This document shows positions 1-11,388 of a DNA stretch of 64,000 nucleotides, piece by piece (positions within the stretch are counted from its first letter, which is position 1; every line of letters begins with the position of its first letter). Under the pieces are notes generated by a model that saw only the letters and a program-made list of their open reading frames with translations, did no database searches and was not told the DNA's origin. The position numbers and the translations under genes are program-made. Origin of the DNA: Lobosporangium transversale (lineage: Eukaryota > Mortierellomycota > Mortierellomycetes > Mortierellales > Mortierellaceae); NCBI RefSeq assembly GCF_002105155.1, contig NW_019029016.1:186001-250000 (forward strand), in the 5' to 3' direction.

Positions 1-799
1 AATCTCTGTTGTTCCATGTCTGTGATAGATATATCGCCGAGATACCCAATAAAATCTGTTCGGAGAAGATTAACAGCATCTGTAGCTGATTCATTCAAAA
101 GTGAATCGACCATCCTTCTGAAAGTATGGTACGAAAGCATCCTCTTATTCTGATTGTCTGTGGAGAAGTCCTGCCATGTATCGTAATCGAGACATTTCGT
201 CGAGCCGTTGACTTTCGAGCGAAGATCCTCATGAATGGAGCGTCCACAAAGACAAATCATTCCTGGATGACTATTGACATTGAGCACAATTCATTGTATT
301 AGAATGGCACATCAACTCGTGGAGAGTTAACTAAGCTTAAAAAACATACCCATTTGACTTCGAGTGTACGTCTCGCATCACCAAAAGTTCTCCAGAAAAC
401 AGACTCATTATTGCGAACGTTAACTTCCTCAAATGATAGTCTAAATGAAAAATATAAGGTCAGTACCGGTACAATAGCGCATACATTGCATCCACTTTAT
501 CCATTTTCGCGGAAGTTGGCTTACGGGAGGCAGCGATACCCAAAGTCAGTTAATTGGGTGATAAGTCGATACAACCATGTTGTTTTTCCAGAGGCACGTG
601 CGCCTATGAGCATCACTAAATCGCGGCGAAAAACGCTCTGTAGTATTTCCTTATTTTTGTCATGGTCCGCAGGATCCACATAGTAGACTTTATTAACATC
701 GTCGAATCTGATCGGTCCATTGACTGTCCGGAATGTAATGAGACAGACCATGGCGATTATAAATTGAGGTTCATTCTGCTTCTTTCTGCTCCAAATCAT
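1..799 (-). pseudogene. Truncated Crinkler (CRN) copy, ATPase region with internal deletion
   Basis: On the minus strand this is a near-identical copy of the CRN gene at 19718-22438, running off the left window edge. It keeps the P-loop segment (GARASGKT, about 630-655), two intron-like segments and the 3' part. Just upstream of about position 360, roughly 380-390 bases matching 20947-21330 are missing, which removes the Walker B segment (LIDEF). At its 5' end the frame holds a short header-like piece (KKQNEPQF), resembling the header of the CRN at 4289, joined directly to the ATPase segment without the linker exons. The deletion and lost header make this a decayed or rearranged copy. The part left of the window is unknown. 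Copy relationship is seen directly; the pseudogene call is inference. Confidence 0.75.
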
Positions 800-1130
800 A
801 CTTTTAACCTGCTTTTTTTTTTTTTTTTTTTTTTTTTTTCATCATGTACCAGAGATATTCGAGCTCTGCCTGCTAGATCCCTGCATCTGGGTATCCCACG
901 GGGCCAACAGAGCTTACGAGGAGGACTGTGTTCAAGATGAGTAAGGATGACCTTTCCCAGGCTTGTGAGAGTGCAGGAGGATCATTTGTGATGCGCACTC
1001 ACACGCTGGAAGAGCACGCACAGTTTTCCAAGAAGGTGCGATCTCCGCACCAAGAGAGTTCAACAAAATAAACTGGGTTGTTACAAACGTTTATGTGAAT
1101 GAATAAGCTTTTTTTATTTTCTGAAAACAA
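800..1130. other. Intergenic segment with T-run, no gene assigned
   Basis: Holds a 27-base T run (813-839) followed by about 230 bases of higher-complexity sequence and an AATAAA-like motif near 1065. Short open frames exist on the plus strand, but none has a recognisable domain. The left side abuts the truncated CRN copy and the right side the 3' end of the complete CRN gene. Confidence 0.4.
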
Positions 1131-4100
1131 TTAGTCGCCATCTTGCAGTGTTAAGGACGATTCTTGCTCGTTGGATTTGATCTTCTTTTCTCTTCCATGC
1201 TCAATTGCCTCTCCACTTCTCTTGATGGAATCCAATAGCTCAATCTCGTTCTCATGAAAGTATTCGGCAATGTTGCCCTCATCTATCACCATTAGAGCCT
1301 GCCTTGAATCTGGGGGATGCATGGTCTTATTTTTATCTGACAATTTTCCAGGATACATTAACAACAAGCTAAGATACCTTTCATTCGGAGGGCAAAAGCG
1401 GTCAAAGTTGGGCAAATGGTGTACATTGATCGCGTCGCGGCTAATTGTCTCTAAGGCGTGTGCTGCTTTCATACCATCAAGCTTCTTCACGAATTTGAGC
1501 TGGACAAATACGGGGTACATCTTTTTGTTGATCTTGAGAATAAACACAATGTCTGGACCAGTGATTTCGTCCGTGGGGAAATAAAATGGAGGAATCTCTC
1601 TTTTATCAATCCTCGAATCATGGTCGAAATGGGCCTCCAAGAATTGCTCCATAGTCAAGTCACTGCAATCAGCTCCAATGCGGGATTTTTTCCATCCAAC
1701 TATGGTGGCTTCGTGATCAACCAGATCCAGAGGTGCATTTTTTGGAAACATCTTTTTCGCAAGCGTCTTGTTGTGGAAGATGTTGATCAAGCTCAAAGGA
1801 ACTTGACACTCCCAAAATTTTCCATGTATTTTGGAGTCTTTAGTGAATGTCCAAAAGGTAACTATCATGTTGTGAAATCCAGGGTCTGATTTTTGAAAGT
1901 AATTGTGGACTGCAAGAAACACAAATGGTTCGTCGATCACTGTACGATATTCTGGCGATTTTGACTTGATAAACTCCATCCTACCAAGCGCCGATTCTAC
2001 AAGTTGGGGAAGTTCCTTAGCGATAACAGTTTGTACTCCAAATAACACCATGCGAACAAGTGCTACTTTGACGAGATAGAGCATCTCAGATTTCTCCACA
2101 TTAAGCGCCTTCATAGCGTGATGAAAGTCAGAGCATAAGTTCCCCCTTTTCCTCTGGTTCAAATCATCAGGGCAAGTTGTTAGCCTTTGTTGCACGTCCT
2201 TTATCTCCTTCATCCAGATTGGCTCTTCTTGAGATCCTGGCTCATTTTGCTCCCTTTTAGTCTCCTCGATCGCATTGTGCTTCCATATAGTTCCCTCGAT
2301 CACGCTGATAATGGGTCGGAATCGGCCTCGGAGGAGTCGGTACATCGTATCGACTGCAGCTGGCGGTATCATTTCATCGATTTTTTCACGACCTGTAGTC
2401 ACTTGATCTTTAAGACGCTCTAAGTATTCGGTGATTTGTGCTATACTACTCCATCCAGAAAAATTGGTGATACGATAGGATTGACCTCCATCCGGTTCCT
2501 TGGTACCTTTGGCTTCTGCGCCAGAATCCTCCAACCATTGAAGGTCATTAAGACTAAGGCCAGTCCCACACGGAATGATACAAACATGTTGCGAATCCGT
2601 GGTTACTGTTTCAAGGCCATGGACTACAGGCGATAGTAATGGCCTCGGTCTGCTATCGGGTAGGTTCGATTGGAATCGTTTCTCAAATACTCGGCTGAAA
2701 TTCTGAGCCTCATCAACTACAATCAGAATTTTGGTCGATGGATTCAGTTGACTTTGAACTTGTTCAAAAGCTTTTTGAACGACACGGCATACGTTCCCTC
2801 TTCCAACACCTCCCCTGTGGAAGCTTGCGGCTATAGTATTGAAAAGCTTGTCAAAAATATCGGGTACCTCCTTGCTGAAAGCTGAGGGGCAAACCTGCAA
2901 GAGCATCAAGCTTTCACAAGTTAGGTTTTTGTTCAATCCCAGACAGTGTTGGAAGATCAGTAGTCTTGACAGGAGTAGGCAGTGCGTGATTGCTTGTGTG
3001 TTAAGGCCATTTTCTGCCTTATCTTGATTATTATATAACCGTTCCAAATTTGCCTCTTGCATAAACTTAGCAAGCGATGTCAAGTCATTGGATCCTCTAT
3101 CGGTGCTGCTGGCGTTCAAATAGATGCCCCATTTCTGGGAAAGAATCTCGATGACAGTCCTGGTCTTCCCGCAACCACTAACTCCAAACAATGATAGTTG
3201 ACGAGGATCATCTTCATAAATTTTTTTGATTGCCTCTTCACATGGATGGTATATAGTGTTATTGAGAGATGTCGATGGGCTAAGGAGAAGAAGACTTGGC
3301 CATTCTTTTTTCTCGCTTGGCGTTCCTCTCCTAGGGACTTTCGGAAGACCTGACACAACTCCCCCAGTCAGTGGAAGTTTAAGGTCACCATTGGCGTATG
3401 ATTCTAGGAATTGCTTGACCTTTCCCTGGAAGAATTCCTTCTTGATTCTCTCAAGCCAGAGTCTCTCTAGATATGACATGTGACGGACAATGTTAATATG
3501 CCGTAAAAACTAATGTGCTATATAACCCGTAATATAACCCGACAAATCTCTTACCATCCTCATCATTTAGTTCTAAAGCTCTTGGACCTAAGTATCCATA
3601 ATGTTTCAAGAAAAGGCGTTAGAATAAGCTGCAGCATGTAGCAAAAGATTAAACGAGAAATTGACTCAATCCACAACCACAAAAAAAAAGAAAAGAAAGG
3701 GCATTAGGAATAGGCTCCGGGTGTGCAAACTCAATCAAAAGACCCAAGGAATGAATACAGAGCATCTGCGATGCTGAAAGTCTACTTGAGAAATAGACTC
3801 ATTTACTGTTGACTTGAGAACTCGTACCTGCAAAGGATCCTAACAATTGCAACAGCAATAAAATAAATAAACATGTTAGCATGAACAGTAATGTTGATCA
3901 ATGACGTCATGCACAGGAGTTTAAGCTCCATCTGGCTGAAAATATCAGTAGCCAGCCCATCAAGAGCTACCTTGTGATGGCCGCTGAATAATGACGTTGA
4001 TAGTCTCCTCAGGCAGAGGCGATATGCCGAATATCTTTGAGATCTTGCTTGTTGCTCTGGTGAGTAGCTCCTTTGATTCAATATTGGCGAGATTGATTGT

Positions 4101-4289
4101 AGCGCCCTCATCAGGAACAGAGACGTGGAAGAGATTCAATTTGCCAGCTGCAATGTCGTCGAATTGAGGTTCGTTCTTCTTCTTGATTGCATCTTTGAGA
4201 GCAGCAATTGAGTCATCAGCATTCACTTGGACTTCAAATGCGGAAGAGTCGCCGTCGAGAATACAAAAGAGCTTAATTTTTTGAGTCAT
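1131..4289 (-). CDS. Crinkler-type protein: ubiquitin-like header plus P-loop ATPase plus possible nuclease end
   Basis: Three exons on the minus strand: 4289-3971, 3587-3555 and 3466-1131. All junctions are GT-AG and the phases agree (1 and 1), giving about 895 residues. Exon 1 is a header of about 106 residues starting MTQKIKLFCILDGDSS and ending IIQRPSQ, the same layout and the same splice position as the other two CRN genes here. The body has Walker A GVSGCGKT (about residues 212-219) and Walker B ILIVVDEAQ (D about 369). Near the C-terminus, PDIVFIL followed by VFVQLKF has the spacing of a D...(E/Q)xK nuclease core; this last point is tentative. Established knowledge: Crinkler/RHS-type proteins pair a header with NTPase and often REase-fold domains and may act as secreted effectors or in conflict within the cell. 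The header has no classical signal peptide. No function is shown here. Confidence 0.8.
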
Positions 4290-4636
4290 CTTGGTTTAAT
4301 TGCATACTGAAAAAAAAAAAAAAAAAAAAAAAAAAGTAATTGACAGTAAATCAGCAAGAGCGAATTTGATTAAAGTGAACTGAGCAAGAATGTTGGCGTT
4401 AATGTGAAGATTGAAAGAGAAATGCTTAGAGGAAGAGGGATGAAAGAAAGAAAGATGGATGTGTGAGAAAAAAAAAAGAGTGGCAATAGGATGTGCTCAC
4501 TAAAAATAAAATTACGTACACGCGTTTTTATTCCCATCATCCATCATACAATTATATACATACATTTTCCTCTCTATTGCTTCAGAATCTTTGTTTTCGC
4601 ACCTTAACTACACGTTAAACATTTAATTCAAGGCTA
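4290..4636 (-). promoter_or_regulatory. Upstream region of the CRN gene
   Basis: Between the CRN start codon and the Tc1 terminus. It contains a 26-base A run (4310-4335), purine-rich stretches (4420-4480) and no open frame of note. A run of T on the coding strand just before the ATG is a common fungal 5' leader feature. The promoter role is inferred from position only. Confidence 0.35.
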
Positions 4637-6239
4637 CAGTGGTCATCAAAAGTCATTCAATGAATTAGGAATTTCGACATTCTCATTCCTTTCTCCAATT
4701 TGATCTTGCTTGTCGCTAATGAAACTTACGTAGCGAGTTTGACCATCGACAACGTCACTCCTACTACAATGTCAATGAGCTCCTGTTGCTAATTGAAAAT
4801 TTAGATGAATGCCAATTATTGGCATCTCATTGAATGACATTTGAAGAAAATCAGCAGCTTTGCTTTATTTGTTTTTTTTTTCTGTTCTTCAGCAATGTGT
4901 ACGAGATCCTTTCATGCGATGTAGCTCCTCTACCCTTCGTGGCATACTTTCATATAGCTCATCAAGGAAGTCAGGTGGAATAGATGTCCAGATATCCTGT
5001 AGTCTTTCCCATAGTTCATCCGGATCCTTTGGTACCTTCTCATATCCCTTGAGCCGATGATCCATGTAGGCCCATACATTCTCGATAGGGTTGAGGTCAG
5101 GAGAATTTGGAGGCCACTCCAAAGTGGTAATGTGTGACTTAATTAAGAACTCTTTAACCATCCTACTCGTATGAACACTTGCATTGTCCTGCTGAAAAAT
5201 TAACTTTTCAGGGTCCTGGCCATACCACTTCCATGAGCCGAGGACATAATCTTGTAGAACATCAACATATAAAGAGGAATCAACTGTGACAGGGATCCTG
5301 CAACCATCGCCTACACCATGATAAGTGATACAGCCCCACCACATAAGTTTATTATGTGCTCCCCTTGATCTCTCTCTAACATCTCGATCTTCTAAAGTCC
5401 TGTGGCCGGGTCGCCTATATTGTGTTCTTCCTCCTAAGGACCCTAGCCTTTCAAAAAGCTTTTCGTCCGAGAACATCACTCGCTTCCAGTCATCAACAGT
5501 CCAGTCAAGGTGGTTGAGGGCAAAATTCTTCCTTTTCGCAATCTGCATTTTTGTCAGCCTAGGCTTGAATGGGCGGACATAGTTTTTCAAACCCTCTGAT
5601 TTTACATAGCGTCGGGCAGTCTCTACACTGACATGCACTCCATGGCTCGATCTGATGTATTCTTGAACTGCCAGAATGGATCTAAGTTTCCCCGTATCAA
5701 CCTCGCGTGCAATAACCCTCTTGGTAGCAGGGGAAACCAATGAGGGTCTGCCCATTCTGGGTTTAGGAATATTGTCCTTGACGTCCCTCCTGATCCTTAT
5801 TGCCGATGAATAGAGATACCAAGTTGCCTTGCCACTTCGCTTGTAGACTTCCCTTGTCGAAGTAAGGCCTGAGCATTTTGTACCTTTTCCATAGAAAGCG
5901 TCCTCATAATAAATACTAAACGATGTGGAATGTTAATTGTAAGTAGAGGTGTATGAAGATATAGCTGAAGGTAATCTTGGTAGAAAAAAGAGAAGTGAAA
6001 AAGTTTTTTTTGCAATCAACATTGAAATTCAGCAGAAGTCATTCAATAGGCAGGTCAAATTGAAATTGGTTTTATTTCACAATGAAGTCATAATTAGGAA
6101 TGAGACATGAAAGTAATCATGAGGTGTGGGGAACAAATGCACTACCCCAAATATACTAGCCACATGCTAGATGAGAATGAAGAAAAGGAATGAGAATGTT
6201 AAAAATTCAAAATCATTGAATGACTTTTGATGACCACTG
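4637..6239 (-). mobile_element. Tc1/mariner-type DNA transposon
   Basis: The ends are terminal inverted repeats: 27 bases at 4637-4663 (CAGTGGTCATCAAAAG...) match 6213-6239 inverted. Weaker pairing extends to nearly 60 bases, including a shared CATTCTCATTCC block. Flanking TA dinucleotides (4635-4636 and 6240-6241) fit the TA target duplication of the Tc1/mariner superfamily. Length is 1,603 bases with one transposase on the minus strand. The right edge touches a truncated Ty3 LTR, but the missing LTR part is not on the left edge, so the locus was rearranged after or during insertion. Confidence 0.9.
4889..5907 (-). pseudogene. Tc1/mariner transposase, frameshifted near the N-terminus
   Basis: The main frame (5755-4889, 288 residues) carries the DDE core: D in VMFSDEKLF, D in FQQDNASVHT and E in PDLNPIENVW, with spacing typical of DD34E Tc1 transposases. 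The N-terminal helix-turn-helix (SMEKVQNAQALLRQGKS, then EVARQLGISI) lies in a different frame from the ATG at 5907 and stops near 5800. A single-base shift at about 5800 would reconnect it to the downstream frame. No convincing intron joins the two. The catalytic part looks intact, but the protein as written would lack its DNA-binding end, so the element is probably non-autonomous. Confidence 0.8.
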
Positions 6240-6442
6240 TAATAATAACGCGTCACTAGAGACGCGACAAAACACGACATGGTTCCTGAATAATCCCATG
6301 TCGCTTCTAGATAGATATGTAGTTACTTGGTACGAGTCTCTCTACCAGAAAATGAATAAATACCCCATGGATGTGGTGTGTGGACCCACATCTTATTCTC
6401 ACTTATCTTAGCTTCTGATAACTACTGTCTAAATATTTTTCA
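6240..6442 (+). repeat. 5'-truncated LTR of Ty3/Gypsy copy 1
   Basis: Nearly identical to the last 200 bases of the LTRs at 17587-17910 and 57711-58035, from TAATAATAACGCGTCAC to the terminal ATATTTTTCA. About 110 bases of the 5' side are absent, and the Tc1 element begins exactly at the junction. A TATA-like AATGAATAAATACC lies at about 6350 and may be the element promoter (inference). Confidence 0.85.
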
Positions 6443-6531
6443 TTTTTTTAAGTGAAGATTTGCACACACATCTCATCCATTATCAAGAAAAAAAAAAAAA
6501 AAAAAAAAAAACCTCTCTCTCACCTTCCAAC

Positions 6532-7352
6532 ATGAACCCTACTACCACTCCTCACACCCCCGAGCGTGCTGCCCTCACTCCTGAAACAAGAACCGGTGCT
6601 CGCCTTTAAGTCAATCTCAGAATTTACAAAGATTTTGGGAAGTCTTACTGGTCCCCACATCCCGCAAGAGGTTATTACCGATGATAATCCTGCACCTCAT
6701 CGCCGTGACACAGGTCCAATGCGCCGCGCACGAGCATCTGAGGAAAGATTTAACCCTAAGGGCAAAGCCTACAATGAGGAGGCTAAGTCAAAACCCCTCC
6801 ATGATTGCCAGCAATGGGGCAAAAATTCCTCCCACAATACGGATGGATACAAACAATGTGCAAAATGCAATGCACGAGGCCATCTGGCATCCGAATGTAC
6901 CAGAAACAATAATAGGTCTGGTAAGGATCGTCCTAAATCTAATTATAACATGTCACTGCATAAGCAAACAGTCCTTAATAACACTCTGTCGAATTCTACT
7001 GTTAATACACAGGTTTCAACAAGTCCACCTCAAGTACTCGATGACTTAAACGAAGCTCATTCGATAGAAAAGAATAAAAAAGAGATTTCAATACATCCCA
7101 AAAATCTGTTAAATTTATCATTTTATGCTCAAACATATCAAAACCCTTCTCTCACGAAACCACCATTAATGATCTTTGGCACCCAGCCTAGAATCTCTAT
7201 GGAGTTAATCAGCCCCACAATATTGTCATGGCATGATCAATGCGTCACTGCTACTCTCGAATCTGAATTTATACACTCACCTTCTCATATAAGAGTTTCA
7301 TCTTTATCTTCCTCGAATGTTATCCCTAACGATGATGTCCATATCTTAGCCA
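6532..7352 (+). pseudogene. Gag remnant with CCHC zinc knuckle (Gypsy copy 1)
   Basis: An ATG at 6532 opens a frame of 25 codons that stops at 6607-6609. An overlapping frame continues with LAFKSISEFTKILGSLTG, a basic linker and a zinc knuckle CAKCNARGHLASEC (CX2CX4HX4C, about 6859-6900). The expected few hundred residues of capsid between the N-terminus and the nucleocapsid are missing, and the same structure is present in copy 2. A one-base loss near 7350 relative to copy 2 (AGCCAACT against AGCCAAACT) separates this gag tail from the protease frame. Confidence 0.75.
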
Positions 7353-10300
7353 ACTCCATCTCAATCAAGAGAGGGCTGACAAAAGAATCATTGTTTTTGT
7401 TAACTTCGAAGGGGAAAAATATGAAGCTTTGGTTGACACAGGCGCGAGTGTTACGTGTATCCGAAAAGATATTATCCTTAAACATAACAAAGAAATCTCT
7501 CCTGTTGCAGGTGTTATCACTCTAGCCGATGAGAGCCTGACTATTCCCCGTATAGGTGTGGTAGAAAATATAGAACTCGCATATGGCAGCCGAATCGTAT
7601 CGGCAACATTAGAAGTGATCAATCGATCATACCCCTTTATCATAGGGATGGATTTATTTTATCAGCTTGGATTTGGACTCTCGGGCTGCCACAATCCAGG
7701 GCAAGATGCTATCCAGTTACCCGAACCTGAGGAAGATAAACGTCCCTCCCTCATCCCTGATTCTATACCAGAAGAAGAGCATACCAAAACATTTATCATT
7801 GAGAAAAAAGTGTTTATGAAAAAGATCTCACGTCCACTAGTCGACAATGCCCGGATACCTAAACAGAGCTCATGCCCCGTACCGGAAATGAAAGTATTTT
7901 TACCAATCCCAGAGGGTACAGTCCTCTATAGGCGATCACATCCTTTTGCTGAAAAACAAATGTCCATCCTCAATGAAGCCATAGAAAAATGGTTGATAGA
8001 TGACGTTATCACACTTGCCCCTGTAGGCAATGTGCACAATAATAATCTTACACTCACAGCAAAGAAAGACCAAAATGGCAATAAAACGTTATGGCGAGTA
8101 TGTCTTGACCCTCGACCCTTAAACAAACATCTACCAGATGATAACTATCCATTACCTCTTATAAATGATATTATTATTCGTCTCGCTGGTCATGCCATAT
8201 TTACAACTATTGATCTCTCACAAGCGTATCATCGCATGCCAATTAATGAAGCAGATCAACCCTTAACAGCGTTTATGCATCAGGGTAAACAATACATGTT
8301 TAAGAAGGCACCTTTTGGCTTGAAACCATTGTCCAGTCTATTTCAACGAGGAATGTCTCGCATTCTTGGTGATCTTCCTTTCGTCTACAACTTCATTGAC
8401 GATATCGTTATTTTTTCAAAGAACAGAGAGGAACATGCCGAACATGTACGCACTGTGATTATCCGTCTCAACGATGCTAAGTTAATCATCAACAGTGGTA
8501 AATGTAATTTCTACAGTACGCAAATTTCATTGCTCGGCTTCATAATAGGCCTGCATGGTAAAAGTGTTGACCCCTCTAAATTCGCAAATATCGATGATTG
8601 GGAGCCTCCAACTACTGCTAAGCAAATTCAATCGTACTTAGGCACATTCAACTTTTTCCGCGAATATATACCACTCATTAGTGAAGTTGCTGCACCCTTG
8701 GATGCTCTGAGATGTCGAACAGACACTTTCACATTGAATGAAGACCAGTTACAATCTTTTAATGCCTTAAAGTCCCTGCTTACTCATGCACCAGTATTAT
8801 CCTTCCCCAATTTTAATCACCCGTTCTACGTCGCGACGGATGCATCTGATGTTGGGATTGGTGCTGTACTGTATCAATTACCCCGAGGCATAAATCATCC
8901 GAAAGATATAAATTATATCTCATTCATGGCACGATCACTACATCAAAGCGAACGAAAATACAGCGCAACAAAGAAAGAACTCCTGGCCATTGTCTTTGCT
9001 CTTAACAAATTCCACTACTATTTATGGGGTAGACATTTCGATCTGTACACAGATCATCGTGCATTAATGTTTATTCATTCTCAACCTGATATGAATGCCA
9101 TGATGACTAATTGGCAGGACGTAATATTACGATATTCATTTACGGTGCATTACCGACCAGGAGTACTCAATGTTCTACCTGATGCTTTATCACGTCTATT
9201 CCCAGCACGCATGACTCTAAGACAACAAGCACTAGATGTGCATAATGAACCTATGTTAGCATACATCCATGCTATTCAAGATTCTGACAATCCACGAAAC
9301 ATCGTACCCGAAGAAAAACGGCGAGATGTCATGTACCGCGCTCATGCGATGGGCCACATCGGCACTAATGCTATGGTTAAATCTATCCATTCTGATGGCA
9401 AAACATGGCCACATCTAGCAAAAGACTGTACTGATTTTATCAAACGATGTCAATCATGCCAACGTATGAATATTGCGAAAAAGGGTTACCACCCACTGAA
9501 AGCCATTCATGCCCAATTACCAGGAGAACATGTTGCTATTGATATAGCTGGCCCTTTCACAACATCTGAGAAGAACAACTCTTACCTGTTAATTATCGTT
9601 GACGTTTGTACCCGCTTTGTATTACTTGATGCACTACCTGATAAATCTGCTCTTACGGTTGCTACGGCGCTGTTTAAGCGATTTACAGACATCGGTTTTC
9701 CTCGGATCATTCAGTCCGATAACGGCAAAGAGTTTGTCAATGAGCTACTACGCATCATTACCTCGCGAATGTTTATTGATCACAGACTAATTACTCCTTA
9801 CCATCCCCGAGGCAATGGTGTAGCTGAAAATCATGTTAAAACTGCATGCCAAATGATTAGAAAACAAATAAGACACGACAACAAACAATGGGATAATCAT
9901 GTTCCGTTTGTCCAACTAAGTGCTAATACTCGTATAGTCAGCCTCCACAACTCCTCTCCTTTCTCTCTATTTTTTGCGCGCAAAGCCAATGGCTTCAGCA
10001 ACTATACTGATGAAGATGGGAAACCTATGAGTCAAGAAGAGTTACTTGAAAGGCTCAAATACATGACAGAAATAGTCTTCCCTGCAATTCGACGCAAGTC
10101 TAAACGAACTCAGCAGAAAATGATAGAGCGATTTAATGCTACGGTACTTTTGAATGAGTTCCCTGACGGAGCTAAAGTCATGACTCTCGATCCAATCCGT
10201 GGTAATAAACTTACCACACGTTATGAAGGACCCTACACTGTTGTGAACAAGAGTTCTCATGGTTCCTACATACTCAAGGATGGCACAGGTGCAATTCTGG

Positions 10301-10677
10301 CCAGACATTATGCTCCATCTCAATTGAAACTCGTACTTGATGACTTTGAAGACACGGACACATATGAAGTGGAAACTATAATTGATCATCGGCAAAATGC
10401 CTCGTCCCCTCATGAGTATGAATACCTCGTCAAATGGAAAAATTATCCACATGATCTCAATACATGGGAACCTGAAGAACACTTCATTGAACGACAATGT
10501 ATAACTGAATATTGGGCCAATCATCACGCCTCTAAGATTGTTAATGCTAGCCCCAAACGACCTCATAATTCCCTATCAGAACCTGTTGACTCGGTGCAGA
10601 ATGTGTCGCCAACGTCTGATGACCATACATCTGTCAGAAAAACCTCTCGACCTAAACGTCGACGCATGCGTCGTTAG
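7353..10677 (+). CDS. pol: Pol polyprotein: protease, reverse transcriptase, RNase H, integrase, chromodomain
   Basis: One long frame to 10677. Domains in order: aspartic protease (VDTGASVTCI, about 7435); RT with the variant active-site box FIDD in YNFIDDIVIFS (about 8389); RNase H (VATDASDVGIGAVL at about 8832, YTDHRALMFI, DALSRL); integrase zinc-binding HHCC (HAMGHIG ... CQSCQRM), then D in AIDIAGPF, D in IQSDNGKEF and E in NGVAENHVK; and a C-terminal chromodomain (EYLVKWKNYPHDLNTWEPEE, about 10420-10480). This domain order and the chromodomain identify a Ty3/Gypsy chromovirus-type element; such chromodomains commonly steer integration to marked chromatin. Pol itself looks intact, but it is separated from gag by the shift near 7350, so normal expression is doubtful. 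Confidence 0.92.
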
Positions 10678-10818
10678 ATATATCACGACCGCCTTATTTA
10701 TACCCACCTCAGTATCCATAACAGTAACAATCACAATAAGAGTAATAGCAATAACCATAAAAAAAAAAAAAAAAAAAAAAAAAAATTAACAATCATACAA
10801 ATCAACAATCGCAAAGCT
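10678..10818. other. Pol 3' flank with A-run
   Basis: About 80 bases of AT-rich sequence, then a 27-base A run (10759-10785), then 33 bases to the stop of the next minus-strand gene. No LTR or polypurine tract followed by LTR is seen. Confidence 0.5.
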
Positions 10819-11144
10819 TTATTTCTTCTCTTTACGGTTGCTATTTCTACTTGAAGTAGGACGCAGATTGTATCTCCTTGACCGTCCTACTTGCTTCTGC
10901 AAATCCTCCACCTGCTTGGTCAGATTTGCAATTATCTCTCCTTGCTCACGCACCATCTTGTAAAGAGCTACGATGTCCAAGACCATCGTGTCTACTTCCT
11001 CCAATACTTTACGGCGCTGATGATGCTGCGCACGTTCAGATTCTCCATCATCCTCCTCACCGCGCTTCCGCACACCAAGCGAAGTCCCTGTGGATGACTC
11101 GGTCACAATGATCTGGAAGTGCTACAAAGGACGCACTATCCTCA

Positions 11145-11258
11145 TTATCAGAGTAGCCATGGTCCATATGTGTGACCTCTTTTTATTCCTTCTGACCGAG
11201 AAAAAACTAAAAATAAAATAAATAAAATCTAGCGTTCGCTCTGATCTACTCTCTATCT
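11145..11258. repeat. Inverted terminal repeat of element A, left
   Basis: Pairs in inverted orientation with 15742-15856. The T/A-rich block (TAAAAATAAAATAAATAAAA) and the flanking CTCGGTCAGAAGGAATAAAAA block are shared. The ICR (about 11305-11395) lies just inside, before the recombinase stop. Element B has the same arrangement at 35010-35120 and 39055-39170. Confidence 0.8.
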
Positions 11259-11388
11259 AGTAACGAGTGAAAAGAAAAGGGAGGTGTGGGAGGGACATAT
11301 GTCCCATGGCTACGAGGATAATGAGGATAGTGCGTCCTTCGTAGCACTTCCAGATCATTATCAGAGTAGCCATGGTCCATATGTGACT

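Larger units (their letters stand above)
6240..10758 (+). mobile_element. Ty3/Gypsy chromovirus-like retrotransposon, copy 1, lacking a 3' LTR
   Basis: Order: truncated LTR, leader with an A run (6489-6511), gag remnant, then protease, RT, RNase H, integrase and chromodomain. About 80 bases after the pol stop codon the sequence becomes a 27-base A run (10759-10785), and no LTR copy follows before the next gene at 10819. Copy 2 at 57711 is almost identical over the shared part and shows the full-length 5' LTR. With one damaged LTR, no 3' LTR and a frame break before the protease, copy 1 should not move by itself. Confidence 0.85.

Noticed and set aside
840-1070. Possible RNA gene or exon on the plus strand
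   Set aside because: No tRNA, snRNA or protein motif recognised; frames are short and no copy is present elsewhere in the window.
1131-3479. Separate bacterial-type ATPase gene acquired by transfer
   Set aside because: It is joined to the CRN header by two introns with matching phases, so it is the body of the CRN gene.
10759-10785. Poly(A) tail indicating a LINE-type retrocopy of Gypsy copy 1
   Set aside because: Long A and T runs are scattered through the window in many contexts, and no target duplication around the element was found, so the run alone is not evidence.
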